Positions 34,438-42,925 are shown, numbered from the stretch's first letter. The stretch is 64,000 nucleotides of DNA from UBA4479 sp963974935 (GCA_963974935.1 CAXBEV010000001.1:682001-746000); one strand, 5' to 3'. Translations and numbers: made by a program. The notes: generated by a model not told the origin, from the sequence alone.

Positions 34438-35364
34438 ATGAAACTCGGCCTCGGTACGGTGCAATTCGGCAGAGACTACGGCGTATCTAATGCCACCGGT
34501 CAGGTGGCCGATGCTGAGGTGCGGGCGATTTTAGCCCGCGCCCAGGCTGCCGGTATTGCCGTCTTGGATACGGCGGCGGGCTACGGCGCAGCGGAAACTG
34601 TGTTGGGCCGAACCGCCACCGACTGGCCGGACCAGAGCATCGTCACCAAAACCTGCGTACTCCGTGACATGGGCGCAGGTATGGACCCGGCGCGCGCGGT
34701 GCAGGAAACCTTTGCAGGGTCTTTAAAAAGATTAGGCAGGCCTTCGGTTTATGCGCTGATGGCACACTTGGCCGATGAATTGTTATCGTCCGACGGTGAC
34801 GCCATGTGGGCGGCGATGGCATCGATCAAAGCGGGCGGTGGCGCGCAGAAAATTGGCGCAAGTTGCTATACGCCGGACGAGGCACAGGCCCTGTTGGACC
34901 GCTATCCGATTGAGATTTTGCAGCTGCCGATGAACATTTTTGATCAGCGCATGGTGGCGTCAGGAATGCTTGACGCGTGTTACGCTAAGGGCGTCGAAGT
35001 GCATGTGCGTTCAGCTTTTTTGCAGGGGTTGATTTTGATGGACCCGGATGCGCTGCCCGATGGTTTCGCGTCTGCCCAGGCGTCGTTGCGTGCGCTGCGA
35101 CGTGCGGCGAACGAAGCCGGCGTATCACCGCTCGCCCTGGCGCTGCGCTTCGTATTGAATCAGCCGGCGGTGGCACGCGTGATCGTCGGCGTGACGTCGG
35201 TGCGTGAATTGAATGAAATTCTGGCCGCGGCCGATACCGAATGCGCCGTCGACTTTGCGGCGCTGGCCGTGGATCAGATATCGCTGATCACACCTTCGAT
35301 GTGGCCGCCTGACAGCGACGAGGCGTGGGCATTTCGCTACGAGATCGCGGAGCAGGGGGCATGA
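34438..35364 (+). CDS. Aldo/keto reductase
   Basis: The (beta/alpha)8 reductase begins with GLGTVQFGRDYGVSNATG. The conserved AKR Asp and Tyr are in VLDTAAGYGAAE, the Lys in VTKTCV, and the His in LMAHLAD. At 308 residues it fits the family. NADPH would be the usual cofactor. AKR genes of this type are often beside SpsF-type cytidylyltransferases and DegT enzymes in nonulosonic-acid loci. The stop overlaps the start of the DUF4910 gene by 4 bases (ATGA). Confidence 0.82.
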   Translation: MKLGLGTVQFGRDYGVSNATGQVADAEVRAILARAQAAGIAVLDTAAGYGAAETVLGRTATDWPDQSIVTKTCVLRDMGAGMDPARAVQETFAGSLKRLGRPSVYALMAHLADELLSSDGDAMWAAMASIKAGGGAQKIGASCYTPDEAQALLDRYPIEILQLPMNIFDQRMVASGMLDACYAKGVEVHVRSAFLQGLILMDPDALPDGFASAQASLRALRRAANEAGVSPLALALRFVLNQPAVARVIVGVTSVRELNEILAAADTECAVDFAALAVDQISLITPSMWPPDSDEAWAFRYEIAEQGA

Positions 35365-36659
35365 GCGCACCGCTCGACAATCCGGGCCTTTGGATGAAAA
35401 TGCAGATCGCCGATCTGTTTCCGTTGATGCGATCTTTGACCGGCGAGGGCACGCGCGAAACCATGCGTAGGCTCGCCAAGCACGTGCCGTTCGAACTCAC
35501 CGAAGTGCCGAGCGGCACCGAAGCTTTCGACTGGACCGTGCCCGACGAATGGACATTTCGCGAAGCCTGGATCGAAGGGCCCGACGGGAAGCGCGTTGTC
35601 GATGCCGCGGATCACACGCTGCATCTGGTCAATTATAGCGCACCCTTCCGGGGCGAGATGGATTTGGCGGAGCTGAAAGATCATCTGTATACGCGCCCAG
35701 ATATGCCCGACGCGATTCCGTATGTGACATCTTACTATCGGCGCCATTGGGGTTTTTGTTTGCGTCATGATGATTTCGAAAAGCTGGCGGAAGGGCGTTA
35801 CAAAGTCTGCGTCGACACCACGCTGCAGCCGGGGTCGATGACCTATGCAGGGTTGGTGATCCCCGGCGAGAGTGATACGGAGATTCTGCTGTCCAGTTAT
35901 TGCTGTCATCCGTCCATGGCGAACAACGAATTGTCAGGCCCCGTGATGCTGACGTTGCTGGGCCTTTATCTGCAAAGTTTGCCCGCACGACGTTACACGT
36001 ATCGCCTGGTGTTGGTGCCGGAAACCATCGGCGCTATTACCTATCTATCGAAGAACTTAATGCATATGCGCGAGAAACTTTTGGCGGGCTTGGTGGTGAC
36101 GTGCACGGGTGGGCCGGGGGTGCCGGCGTATATTCCGACCCGCGCCGGTGACAGCTATATCGACAAGCTTGCCTGCCATGTGATGGCCAACGTGATGGAA
36201 GAAACCCGTATCCTCGACTTCACCGCGTCATCCAGTGACGAGCGCCGTTACAACGCGCCAGGTGTCGACTTGCCCGTGGGCTCGGTGGTGCGGACGCGGT
36301 ACTTCGATTATCCAGAATATCATACCTCAAAGGATGATTTGGATTTTGTGACCCCCGAACAACTCAGCGCCAGTTTTGATATTTATGTGAAGTGCTTAAA
36401 TGCATTGGAGCACAATCGGAAATACCAGGTAACGACACTCTGTGAGCCGAATTTGGGCAAGCGCGGCTTGTATCCGACAGTCGGCGGCGCGCACCATATC
36501 GAGACTCGTCTAAACGATATTTTAGCGCTTTGTGCCTATGCTGACGGCGAGAATGACCTTGTTGACATTGCAAATATACATTCTCGACCTGTTTGGGCAT
36601 TTTATGATACAGTTAAGGACTTAATCGCGAACGGATTGTTGGAACTTGCCGAAGAATGA
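35361..36659 (+). CDS. DUF4910 aminopeptidase-like protein
   Basis: The 432-residue protein matches the DUF4910/DUF2172 group: an N-terminal domain with LFPLMRSLTGEGTRETMRRL, then a peptidase-like domain with LLSSYCCHPSMANNELSGPV and DYPEYHTSKDDLDF, whose His, Asp and Glu residues could bind zinc as in M28-like aminopeptidases. The start at 35361 overlaps the preceding stop. In other bacteria these proteins recur in glycan clusters. They may cleave an N-acyl or amide bond of a sugar, but no substrate is known to me. It fits a tailoring operon. Confidence 0.7.
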   Translation: MSAPLDNPGLWMKMQIADLFPLMRSLTGEGTRETMRRLAKHVPFELTEVPSGTEAFDWTVPDEWTFREAWIEGPDGKRVVDAADHTLHLVNYSAPFRGEMDLAELKDHLYTRPDMPDAIPYVTSYYRRHWGFCLRHDDFEKLAEGRYKVCVDTTLQPGSMTYAGLVIPGESDTEILLSSYCCHPSMANNELSGPVMLTLLGLYLQSLPARRYTYRLVLVPETIGAITYLSKNLMHMREKLLAGLVVTCTGGPGVPAYIPTRAGDSYIDKLACHVMANVMEETRILDFTASSSDERRYNAPGVDLPVGSVVRTRYFDYPEYHTSKDDLDFVTPEQLSASFDIYVKCLNALEHNRKYQVTTLCEPNLGKRGLYPTVGGAHHIETRLNDILALCAYADGENDLVDIANIHSRPVWAFYDTVKDLIANGLLELAEE

Positions 36660-36755
36660 CGGTAAGCGCCGGCGGGCAAGAAGCCCCGATCTGCGGTAAA
36701 GTGGCGAATGAAACTATGACTACCTATGGCCCAGAATAGGATATAGGAGTGTAAC

Positions 36756-38276
36756 ATGGCCAAGATTCTTGGTGTTTCCTGCAGCCTGCGCAATGCGCGC
36801 TTCGGCAGCGGTTCGGACAGCCTTATCGACGAAATCAAAGCGCTTGATGATCAGGACGCCTTGCAGGCGTATCTTGAAAATCAAACGCGGATACGTGCCG
36901 CCGACTTCATTGAAGCCGGGCGCGAAGAAGGTCTGCCGTTCGATAAAATTTATCGCAATCTAAAAAAAGCCAAAGGCGACCAGGGGCTCTCGAATTCCGA
37001 AGCGGCGCTTGTTGCATCGCTTTGGGGCGCGCACCGCGAAGATTGCGAGATCGCGCACGTCGGCCTTTCGCCGTTTTTTCCGATGAACGGTCCCGCCGTT
37101 GATTTGGATGAACTCAGAAAAATAGTGCTCGATAGCGACGGTCTGATTATTTCTGGGCCTGTCTACTTCGGCGACCGCGGATCGCTTGCACAAAGCTTCC
37201 TGGAATTCCTGCGCGATGATCCAGAATGCGCCGAACATGTGCGCGGTAAGATTTACGGCGGTATTGCAGTTGGTGCGAAGCGTAACGGCGGTCAAGAAAC
37301 CACGTTGATCTATCAACTGGTCGACATCACCAACTTGAATATGCTGGCGGTCGGCAATGATTCGTCGACCACCTCGCAGTACGGCGGCACCGTGGTTGCC
37401 GGCGACGTCGGCACTATGCCGGATGATCCGTACGGCATGAAGACCTCGATCGGCACCGGCATGCGCGTTGCCCGCGTCGTACAGGTGATGGAAGCCGGCG
37501 CCACGGGTGATTTGGTCGACAAGACCAAAATTTCGGTCTGGCTGTTGCAAGACAGCGCTGGCCACGAAGGCCGCTCATACATTGAAAAGCTGTGCGCCGA
37601 TGTGGAAAAGGCCAATCCCGATGTTTCGTTCGAGGTGATGGATTTTACCCAAGAAGAAATCTTTCGGTGCATCGCGTGTGATGTATGCCCGGTCGATACC
37701 GGCCCGCCCGAAGAATACCGATGCATCATTAAGAACGGCGGTGATTTGTTCGCGCGTATGCATGAACAACTGGTCGATTGCGACGCCATCTTGGTTGCTG
37801 CTTACAGCCCTGAAGACCGCCGTGATCTGAAAAGCGTCTATCAGCGTTTTGTCGAGCGGACACGTTATTTGCGTCGCGACGACTATGTGATCGGCGAGCG
37901 TTTGGTCGCCCCGTTGGTGATCAGCGAGTTGAACGCCCGGCAAAACCTGCACATTCGTATGATGACGTCGTTCATCCGCCATAACTCGGTCATGCATCAT
38001 TCGCTGATCGGGATGGAGATGGAAGGCCGCATCATCAACTGGCAGCGCTTGCTTGAGCAGACCACAAAATTCGCCGAGACCGCCCGCCAAGTAACGGTCG
38101 GGCGCATTATGCGTTCTGGCGATGCCAGCATCGACACCCACTATAACCCTGTCGGGTATGTGATCAGCGCCGAAAAGCGAAGTGTTGACGCGGAAAAGGG
38201 TAAGGTCGAAGACTCCGACGAGATTCGCCGCGCCAATCGCGATCAGGAAGTCCGCCGCCGCTTGGTGCGTGGTTAA
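36756..38276 (+). CDS. Tandem flavodoxin-fold NADPH-dependent FMN reductase-like protein
   Basis: Two flavodoxin-like halves can be seen. The first (1-245) begins KILGVSCSLRNARFGSGSDS and has IISGPVYFGDRGSLAQSFLEF, a flavin-binding GPVYxGD loop. The second (about 250-430) has SVWLLQDSAGHEGRSYIEKL, then RCIACDVCP, a CxxCxxC-like cysteine group seen in iron-sulfur flavoproteins, and AILVAAYSPEDRR. At 506 residues it is twice the normal reductase length. AGGAG lies before the ATG. It would reduce FMN or an acceptor bound to it. No flavodoxin reductase of this double form is known to me in sugar operons. The ACP gene follows after 10 bases. Confidence 0.65.
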   Translation: MAKILGVSCSLRNARFGSGSDSLIDEIKALDDQDALQAYLENQTRIRAADFIEAGREEGLPFDKIYRNLKKAKGDQGLSNSEAALVASLWGAHREDCEIAHVGLSPFFPMNGPAVDLDELRKIVLDSDGLIISGPVYFGDRGSLAQSFLEFLRDDPECAEHVRGKIYGGIAVGAKRNGGQETTLIYQLVDITNLNMLAVGNDSSTTSQYGGTVVAGDVGTMPDDPYGMKTSIGTGMRVARVVQVMEAGATGDLVDKTKISVWLLQDSAGHEGRSYIEKLCADVEKANPDVSFEVMDFTQEEIFRCIACDVCPVDTGPPEEYRCIIKNGGDLFARMHEQLVDCDAILVAAYSPEDRRDLKSVYQRFVERTRYLRRDDYVIGERLVAPLVISELNARQNLHIRMMTSFIRHNSVMHHSLIGMEMEGRIINWQRLLEQTTKFAETARQVTVGRIMRSGDASIDTHYNPVGYVISAEKRSVDAEKGKVEDSDEIRRANRDQEVRRRLVRG

Positions 38277-38286
38277 GGAGACACGG

Positions 38287-38556
38287 ATGATGAATGCCGA
38301 AACTCAAAATGCTGCCGTGGCGGATGACATACGCCGGTTTCTGGCTGACGAGTGTTACGTCAACCTTGACGATATCAACGACGATACGTTGCTGTTCACC
38401 AGCGGCCTGTTGGGCTCGCTCGATATGATCGATCTTTCAGCTTATATCGAGGAGAAATACGGTATTGATGTGTCGGATGCCGAGGTGAGTATCGAGCATT
38501 TTGACAGCGTGCAGATGATTGTCGCCTATGTGGACGCGCGTCGCCAGGCCGCATGA
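38287..38556 (+). CDS. Acyl carrier protein
   Basis: The 89-residue product has the 4-helix carrier form. S44 in FTSGLLGSLDMIDLSAY is the candidate phosphopantetheine attachment site, with G-S-L where most ACPs have D-S-L. AAGGAG lies at a good distance before ATG 38287. The ligase start overlaps its stop by 4 bases, so it is probably translated with the ligase. Housekeeping AcpP would be next to fabG or fabF, not seen here; a dedicated carrier is more likely. The holo form needs a phosphopantetheinyl transferase from elsewhere. Confidence 0.82.
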   Translation: MMNAETQNAAVADDIRRFLADECYVNLDDINDDTLLFTSGLLGSLDMIDLSAYIEEKYGIDVSDAEVSIEHFDSVQMIVAYVDARRQAA

Positions 38557-40052
38557 CGGGTCATTCTGAGATAGTACCAGAACGTGTCGACGCACCGATC
38601 CGCGCCACGCTGGCGACGGAGTCGGCGCGTATCTTTTTAGACTGCGCCGATGCGGTTTATACTCGAGGCGAATTCCTACGCGCCGCCGAAGCCGGTGCAG
38701 CTGCATTGCAGGCGCAAGGCATTAAGCTCGGCGACCGGGTGTTGCTGACCAGTGGTGCAGACAGCGTGTTTTGGGTGAATCTGGCAGCGGCGTGGTTTGC
38801 AGGCGCCGTGCCGGTGCCCGTCGCCCAGCAGATGACAGACGTCCACGCCGAAAGCATCGTCACAAAAGCCGGCCCATCATTGATTATGCGCACCGATGAA
38901 CGTCATCCGGATGCGTTCAAGACGCTGCCGGTGTTTCAGAAAATAGCAGACGCCGTGTTCTCCGTGCCGGCGATCACCCCGCAAGACCAAGCGGCGGTGC
39001 TGTTCACCAGCGGCTCAACCGGGCAGCCCAAGGGCGTGAAGTTGTCGGGGCGATCATTGACGGGGAACTCTCGGGGCATTCTGAGCGTGCTCGATCTGCG
39101 CGACGGTGACCGGTTGTTTATCTCGATTCCATCGCATTTCACCAGTGCCATCAACCATTTCATCGCCTGTGGGTTGACGGGGGCGACGTTGGTGTCGCGC
39201 GAGCAGAAATTGATGAAGGCGGATCTGCATAAGTTTATCTTGAACCACGACATCACATGTTTTGGCGGCGCACCGATGCAATTGCGCTGGCTCGCCGAGT
39301 GCGCCGAAATCACACCGATGCCGCGCCTGCGCTGGGTGATGAGTTCCGGCGACGCGCTGCCGGTTGAGGTGATTCGTGCGTTGCATACATTTCAGCCAAA
39401 CACCGCGATCTTTACCGTATACGGCCTGACTGAATTGGGCGGCCGATTCTGCATCTTGCCGAGTGACGCTTTACCTGCGCACGCCGGCGCCGTTGGTCGA
39501 CCGATGCTGGGTCTTACGGCGACGATCCGCGACGAAGCGGGCGCGGCGCTTGAGGATGGTGAAGAAGGCGAAATCTATGCTGATGGGGCGTTCTTGTTCG
39601 ACGGCTATATCAACGACCCGGAGGCTAGCCAACATGCGCTGACGCCGTTCGGCATGCGCACCGGTGACATCGGATATGTCGACAAGGCCGGCTATCTGCG
39701 TCTGGTTGGGCGCGCGGATGATATTTTTAAGGTATCGGGGCAAAAGGTGTCTGCGTCTGAAATCGGACGGGTGGCGATGATGACGGGCTTGTTCGAGGAC
39801 GTCGCTGCGATGCCGATGCCGCACCCGGTCGCAGGCTCGGCACCAGTATTGTTTTATACGATGAAAGACGGCCAGGCGTTCGATAAGGGTGCCGTGGTCC
39901 GGGCGATCCGTGCGGCATTGCCCGCCAACCACGTCCCACAAGCGTTTGTGCCCACGCAGACGATTCCGCGCACGGGGTCGGGTAAGCTGCAACGCGGCCA
40001 ACTGCGGCAACTCGTCGCCGCGCTGGCGTCCGGGAAAGAGAGCGCAGCGTGA
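38553..40052 (+). CDS. AMP-forming acyl ligase (acyl-ACP/CoA synthetase, ANL superfamily)
   Basis: The enzyme activates a carboxylic acid as acyl-AMP and passes it to a thiol. The P-loop LFTSGSTGQPKG (150-161), YGLTE (290-294), TGD (370-372), GRADD (387-391) and the C-terminal catalytic lysine K478 (RTGSGKLQ) are all present. At 499 residues it is compact, as in stand-alone ANL ligases acting with a discrete carrier. It overlaps the ACP gene upstream and the acyltransferase gene downstream by 4 bases each, so ACP is the likely acceptor. The specificity residues do not let me name the acid. Confidence 0.85.
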   Translation: MTGHSEIVPERVDAPIRATLATESARIFLDCADAVYTRGEFLRAAEAGAAALQAQGIKLGDRVLLTSGADSVFWVNLAAAWFAGAVPVPVAQQMTDVHAESIVTKAGPSLIMRTDERHPDAFKTLPVFQKIADAVFSVPAITPQDQAAVLFTSGSTGQPKGVKLSGRSLTGNSRGILSVLDLRDGDRLFISIPSHFTSAINHFIACGLTGATLVSREQKLMKADLHKFILNHDITCFGGAPMQLRWLAECAEITPMPRLRWVMSSGDALPVEVIRALHTFQPNTAIFTVYGLTELGGRFCILPSDALPAHAGAVGRPMLGLTATIRDEAGAALEDGEEGEIYADGAFLFDGYINDPEASQHALTPFGMRTGDIGYVDKAGYLRLVGRADDIFKVSGQKVSASEIGRVAMMTGLFEDVAAMPMPHPVAGSAPVLFYTMKDGQAFDKGAVVRAIRAALPANHVPQAFVPTQTIPRTGSGKLQRGQLRQLVAALASGKESAA

Positions 40053-40852
40053 AAGCGACCTATTCATATGATGACATTTTGGCTGCCTATAGCAGTCTGG
40101 GCGTTACGACTGGCGAGACGGTCTATGTCACGTCTGACCTATGGGAAGTCCGTGGCTTCGAGAAGCCGGGCGGCAAGGCGCTGTTGAAGGCGCATGTGGA
40201 TGCGATCCAAGAGCTGATCGGCCCCGGCGGCACAATCTGTGTGCCCACCGCCAGCGTGCACCTTTGTAACACCGACGAGCCGTTCGATCTGGAAAAGACC
40301 GAGGGCAAACTACGCGGTGCGATATCAGAACACGTGCGCCGTTTGCCCGACAGTCGGCGTAGCTTCCATCCGTTTTTTTCCTACGCCGCCGTCGGCCGGA
40401 AGGCCGATGCGTTGACTCGCAACGCGCCCAGGGGTGCATTTGTCTATGGTAGTCCTGAGTACCGGATGATGGATGAAAATGCGCTTTGCCTCAGCATAGG
40501 TAAACATCCGCGCTTTACCTGCACCACGGTGCATTTGGTCGAGCAGGCGATGGGCGTGCCATATCGCTATTCAAAAGAATTCATGCATCCGGTGATCCGC
40601 GACGGTGAGGTCTCGGTCGAGCCGTTCAATTACTTTGTCTATTATCTGGACTCCGATATCGAGCGGGACGGTAACCGGACCTTGTTCAAACGCTTGGCTG
40701 GTGAGCTTTTGATGCAGGAAACGCAGCTCGGCGCGGGCACAGTGTACAGCTATCGCATGCGCGAGTTCTTTGAGCGGTCGTGCGACATCTTCAATGACGA
40801 TATCTATGTCTGGTGCGAGACCCCGCCGACGCAGCGTCCATGGCGCAAATGA
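40049..40852 (+). CDS. AAC(3)-family N-acyltransferase
   Basis: The 267-residue product belongs to the AAC(3)/YokD acetyltransferase fold: ETVYVTSDLWEVRGF, the GPGGTICVPTASV loop (about 59-71) and RSFHPFFSYAAVGRKA (about 107-122) with the conserved His. Antibiotic resistance is unlikely in this setting; members in glycan clusters acylate amino sugars. It starts with GTG overlapping the ligase stop and overlaps PseG by 4 bases. I infer that it takes the acyl group from the ACP and puts it on the sugar amine, before or after PseG. Confidence 0.75.
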   Translation: MKATYSYDDILAAYSSLGVTTGETVYVTSDLWEVRGFEKPGGKALLKAHVDAIQELIGPGGTICVPTASVHLCNTDEPFDLEKTEGKLRGAISEHVRRLPDSRRSFHPFFSYAAVGRKADALTRNAPRGAFVYGSPEYRMMDENALCLSIGKHPRFTCTTVHLVEQAMGVPYRYSKEFMHPVIRDGEVSVEPFNYFVYYLDSDIERDGNRTLFKRLAGELLMQETQLGAGTVYSYRMREFFERSCDIFNDDIYVWCETPPTQRPWRK

Positions 40853-41889
40853 CATCTGAAAATGCGGGCCGCGTGGTGTTTCGTGCCAGCGCATCCGGTG
40901 CCATCGGCGGCGGCCACGTGATCCGCTGTTTAGCGCTTGCCGATGCCTTGAAAGCCGAAGGCTGGATGTGCACGTTCGCCAGTGCGCCGGAAAGTACTCT
41001 GACCGCGCCGACACTCGGTGATTACCCCATTATTGAAATCGACGAAACCCTGTCCGAAGCCGCACAAAGCGCAATTATCGGGGCTGCGGTTGAGGGGGCG
41101 GATATCTGCATCGTCGATCATTATGGCCTGGGTGCTGACTTTGAGACGGCGGCCCGGGCATGGGCGGCCAAGATCGTGGTCTTTGAAGATGTGCCTGCGC
41201 GCCGCCATGATGCCGACCTGTTGTTGGATGCGAGTGGTGGGCGGCGGGCTGAAGCCTATACGGATCAGAAGTTGCTGCCTGACACCTGCATGGTGCTGGC
41301 TGGGCCGCGTTATGCGCTTTTGCGGGATGCCTTCGCCTTGGATGCTGCGCCGCGTGCGTCGGGGCCGGGGCTTTGGCGTATCTTTGTCTCCATGGGGGCT
41401 ACAGATCCCGATAATCTCACCGGTGAGGCGCTGACGGTGTTGGCGGCGACGCTGCCGGACGTGGAAATCGATGTGATGTTGTCTGCTGCAGCCCCGCATT
41501 TGGCCGCGCTTCGTGCGACCGAGATGGCGGGCGTCACGGTGCATGCGGGCGTCAGCGATGTTGCGCGTTTGATGGCGGGTGCCGATCTTGCCATCGGCAC
41601 GGCGGGGATAAATTTGTGGGAGCGCTGTGCGCTGGGTGTGCCGTCTTTGTTGGTGATTGGCGCCGAAAATCAACGCGACAATGCGCACTTCGCCGAAGCG
41701 GCGGGGGCGGCGATGATTGTGGGCGAAGAGGGCGTGTTGTCGGGCGAAGCGCTTGAATACGCGCTTAAAGATTTGGCGCGCGCACCCGAGCGACTTGATG
41801 CAATGCGATTAGCCGCACTTGATGTCTGTGATGGGATGGGGGCGAAGCGGGTCGCCGACGCGATCGCTGCGCTTATGAGAATAGGTTGA
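40849..41889 (+). CDS. pseG: PseG-type UDP-amino-sugar hydrolase
   Basis: PseG removes UDP from UDP-2,4-diacetamido-2,4,6-trideoxy-altropyranose in pseudaminic acid synthesis; SpsG is a relative. The GT-B fold N-terminus shows GAIGGGHVIRCLALADAL (18-35), where H23 is the likely catalytic base, and CIVDHYGLGADFE follows. The C-terminal part has FVSMGATDPDNLTGEAL and AIGTAGINLWERCALGVPSL. The start at 40849 overlaps the acyltransferase stop; 346 residues. Its 3' end overlaps the convergent gene by 17 bases. Confidence 0.82.
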   Translation: MTSENAGRVVFRASASGAIGGGHVIRCLALADALKAEGWMCTFASAPESTLTAPTLGDYPIIEIDETLSEAAQSAIIGAAVEGADICIVDHYGLGADFETAARAWAAKIVVFEDVPARRHDADLLLDASGGRRAEAYTDQKLLPDTCMVLAGPRYALLRDAFALDAAPRASGPGLWRIFVSMGATDPDNLTGEALTVLAATLPDVEIDVMLSAAAPHLAALRATEMAGVTVHAGVSDVARLMAGADLAIGTAGINLWERCALGVPSLLVIGAENQRDNAHFAEAAGAAMIVGEEGVLSGEALEYALKDLARAPERLDAMRLAALDVCDGMGAKRVADAIAALMRIG

Positions 41890-42742
41890 GGATTGAGCCT
41901 CTCGGGGCTTTGAAATCGGTACCTTGTGCCAAACCGTCAGCAAGCGTGCTGTTTACCTCGAAGGCCAACGAGATCATCTTGATCAGCGTACTGTAGCGAT
42001 TTTCGATGTCGTTGATTTCTATTTCCTTCGCGGCCAATTCGCCGGCCGTCAGCTGAGCCAGGTCGGCTTCAGTGCTGTAGGCCTTTTTGTTGGCGTCGGT
42101 GATCACTTGGTTGATGCCGCCGACCAAGGTCGTCGTCGAGTTGGCATAGTTTTCTGAGCGCACGGCAATGGTGTTTAACGCATCTATGAAGTTACGGTTA
42201 TCGTTAGTCGGAGACCCCGAACCTTCGGCATCAATCGGGCCGGCGACCGCAGTGAAGCTTTCCAATATTTCCAATTCGGCGCGCATGCGGTTGGCGAGGT
42301 TGCCGTCCGTGATGCCGGGAATTTGCGTCGTCTGGTTCAGTTTGTAAATTTCTTCTTTGAGTGCGCTGACCGTCGCATTCAGCGCAGCGGCTTCGTCTTC
42401 GCTGAGGGTTTGATTATCGTCGGCATCGGCGTTGATGATCGCTGTGCTCGCGGTGTCACGTAGCTCAAGGAATCGAAGTGCGTTGGTTTTGAGCTCGGCT
42501 TGAATGCTCACGAGCCCCTCAGCCTTGTCGAACAAGGCATCGCGTTTTTTCTGCAACTCGGCGACTTTACGCTCGGTGCCGTCGCTGGTGACTTTGGTAA
42601 TTTCGCGGTCGCGTTGTTGCAATAAGCCGCGCTGCACTGAATTAAACCGCGTTTCGAACGCCGCTTTATTCAGGTTCTGGCCGATCTTAGCGAATTGTTT
42701 CGCGAACTGATTGATCTCAACCATTTGTTGGGCTCTTGCCAA
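41873..42742 (-). CDS. Flagellin-associated protein with EF-hand-like loop
   Basis: The 289-residue protein is largely helical and follows flagellin on the same strand. I do not recognise a named family. It has a flagellin-like end (GSILNLFS) and predicted coiled coils (about 40-100 and 220-250). Residues 106-117, DADDNQTLSEDE, match the EF-hand Ca2+ loop with ligands at 1, 3, 5, 7, 9 and 12 and a hydrophobic residue at 8, but a Gln in place of the usual Gly at 6. No signal peptide or membrane segment is seen. Possible roles are a minor filament protein, a chaperone or a calcium-responsive filament factor. Confidence 0.6.
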   Translation of the reverse strand: MARAQQMVEINQFAKQFAKIGQNLNKAAFETRFNSVQRGLLQQRDREITKVTSDGTERKVAELQKKRDALFDKAEGLVSIQAELKTNALRFLELRDTASTAIINADADDNQTLSEDEAAALNATVSALKEEIYKLNQTTQIPGITDGNLANRMRAELEILESFTAVAGPIDAEGSGSPTNDNRNFIDALNTIAVRSENYANSTTTLVGGINQVITDANKKAYSTEADLAQLTAGELAAKEIEINDIENRYSTLIKMISLAFEVNSTLADGLAQGTDFKAPRGSILNLFS

Positions 42743-42863
42743 TCGGTAAAAGTTTTAAACAACGACCGAAGCTTAACACACAAAACGAAAAATTGATTAA
42801 CGAATACAGCAATAGAAATATGTGGTCTTTTTTCGAGTCCCAGTATTTGGGCCCCCGACGAAT

Positions 42864-42891
42864 GAAGCCGCCCTTTATGGAGGGCGGCTTC
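42864..42891 (-). terminator. Stem-loop after flagellin gene
   Basis: GAAGCCGCCCT and AGGGCGGCTTC are perfect 11-bp arms around a 6-base loop, 34 bases after the flagellin stop. The T-run is weak. It may stop most transcripts or protect the flagellin mRNA 3' end. The remaining gap to 42742 shows no sigma-54 site for the downstream gene. Confidence 0.65.
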
Positions 42892-42925
42892 AAACGTTTG
42901 TCGGACGCTCTGCCGCTCTTTGGTA

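Noticed and set aside
40049..40852. Aminoglycoside resistance gene aac(3)
   Set aside because: The fold fits, but the gene is coupled to ACP ligase and pseG in a sugar operon, so glycan acylation is more likely than resistance.
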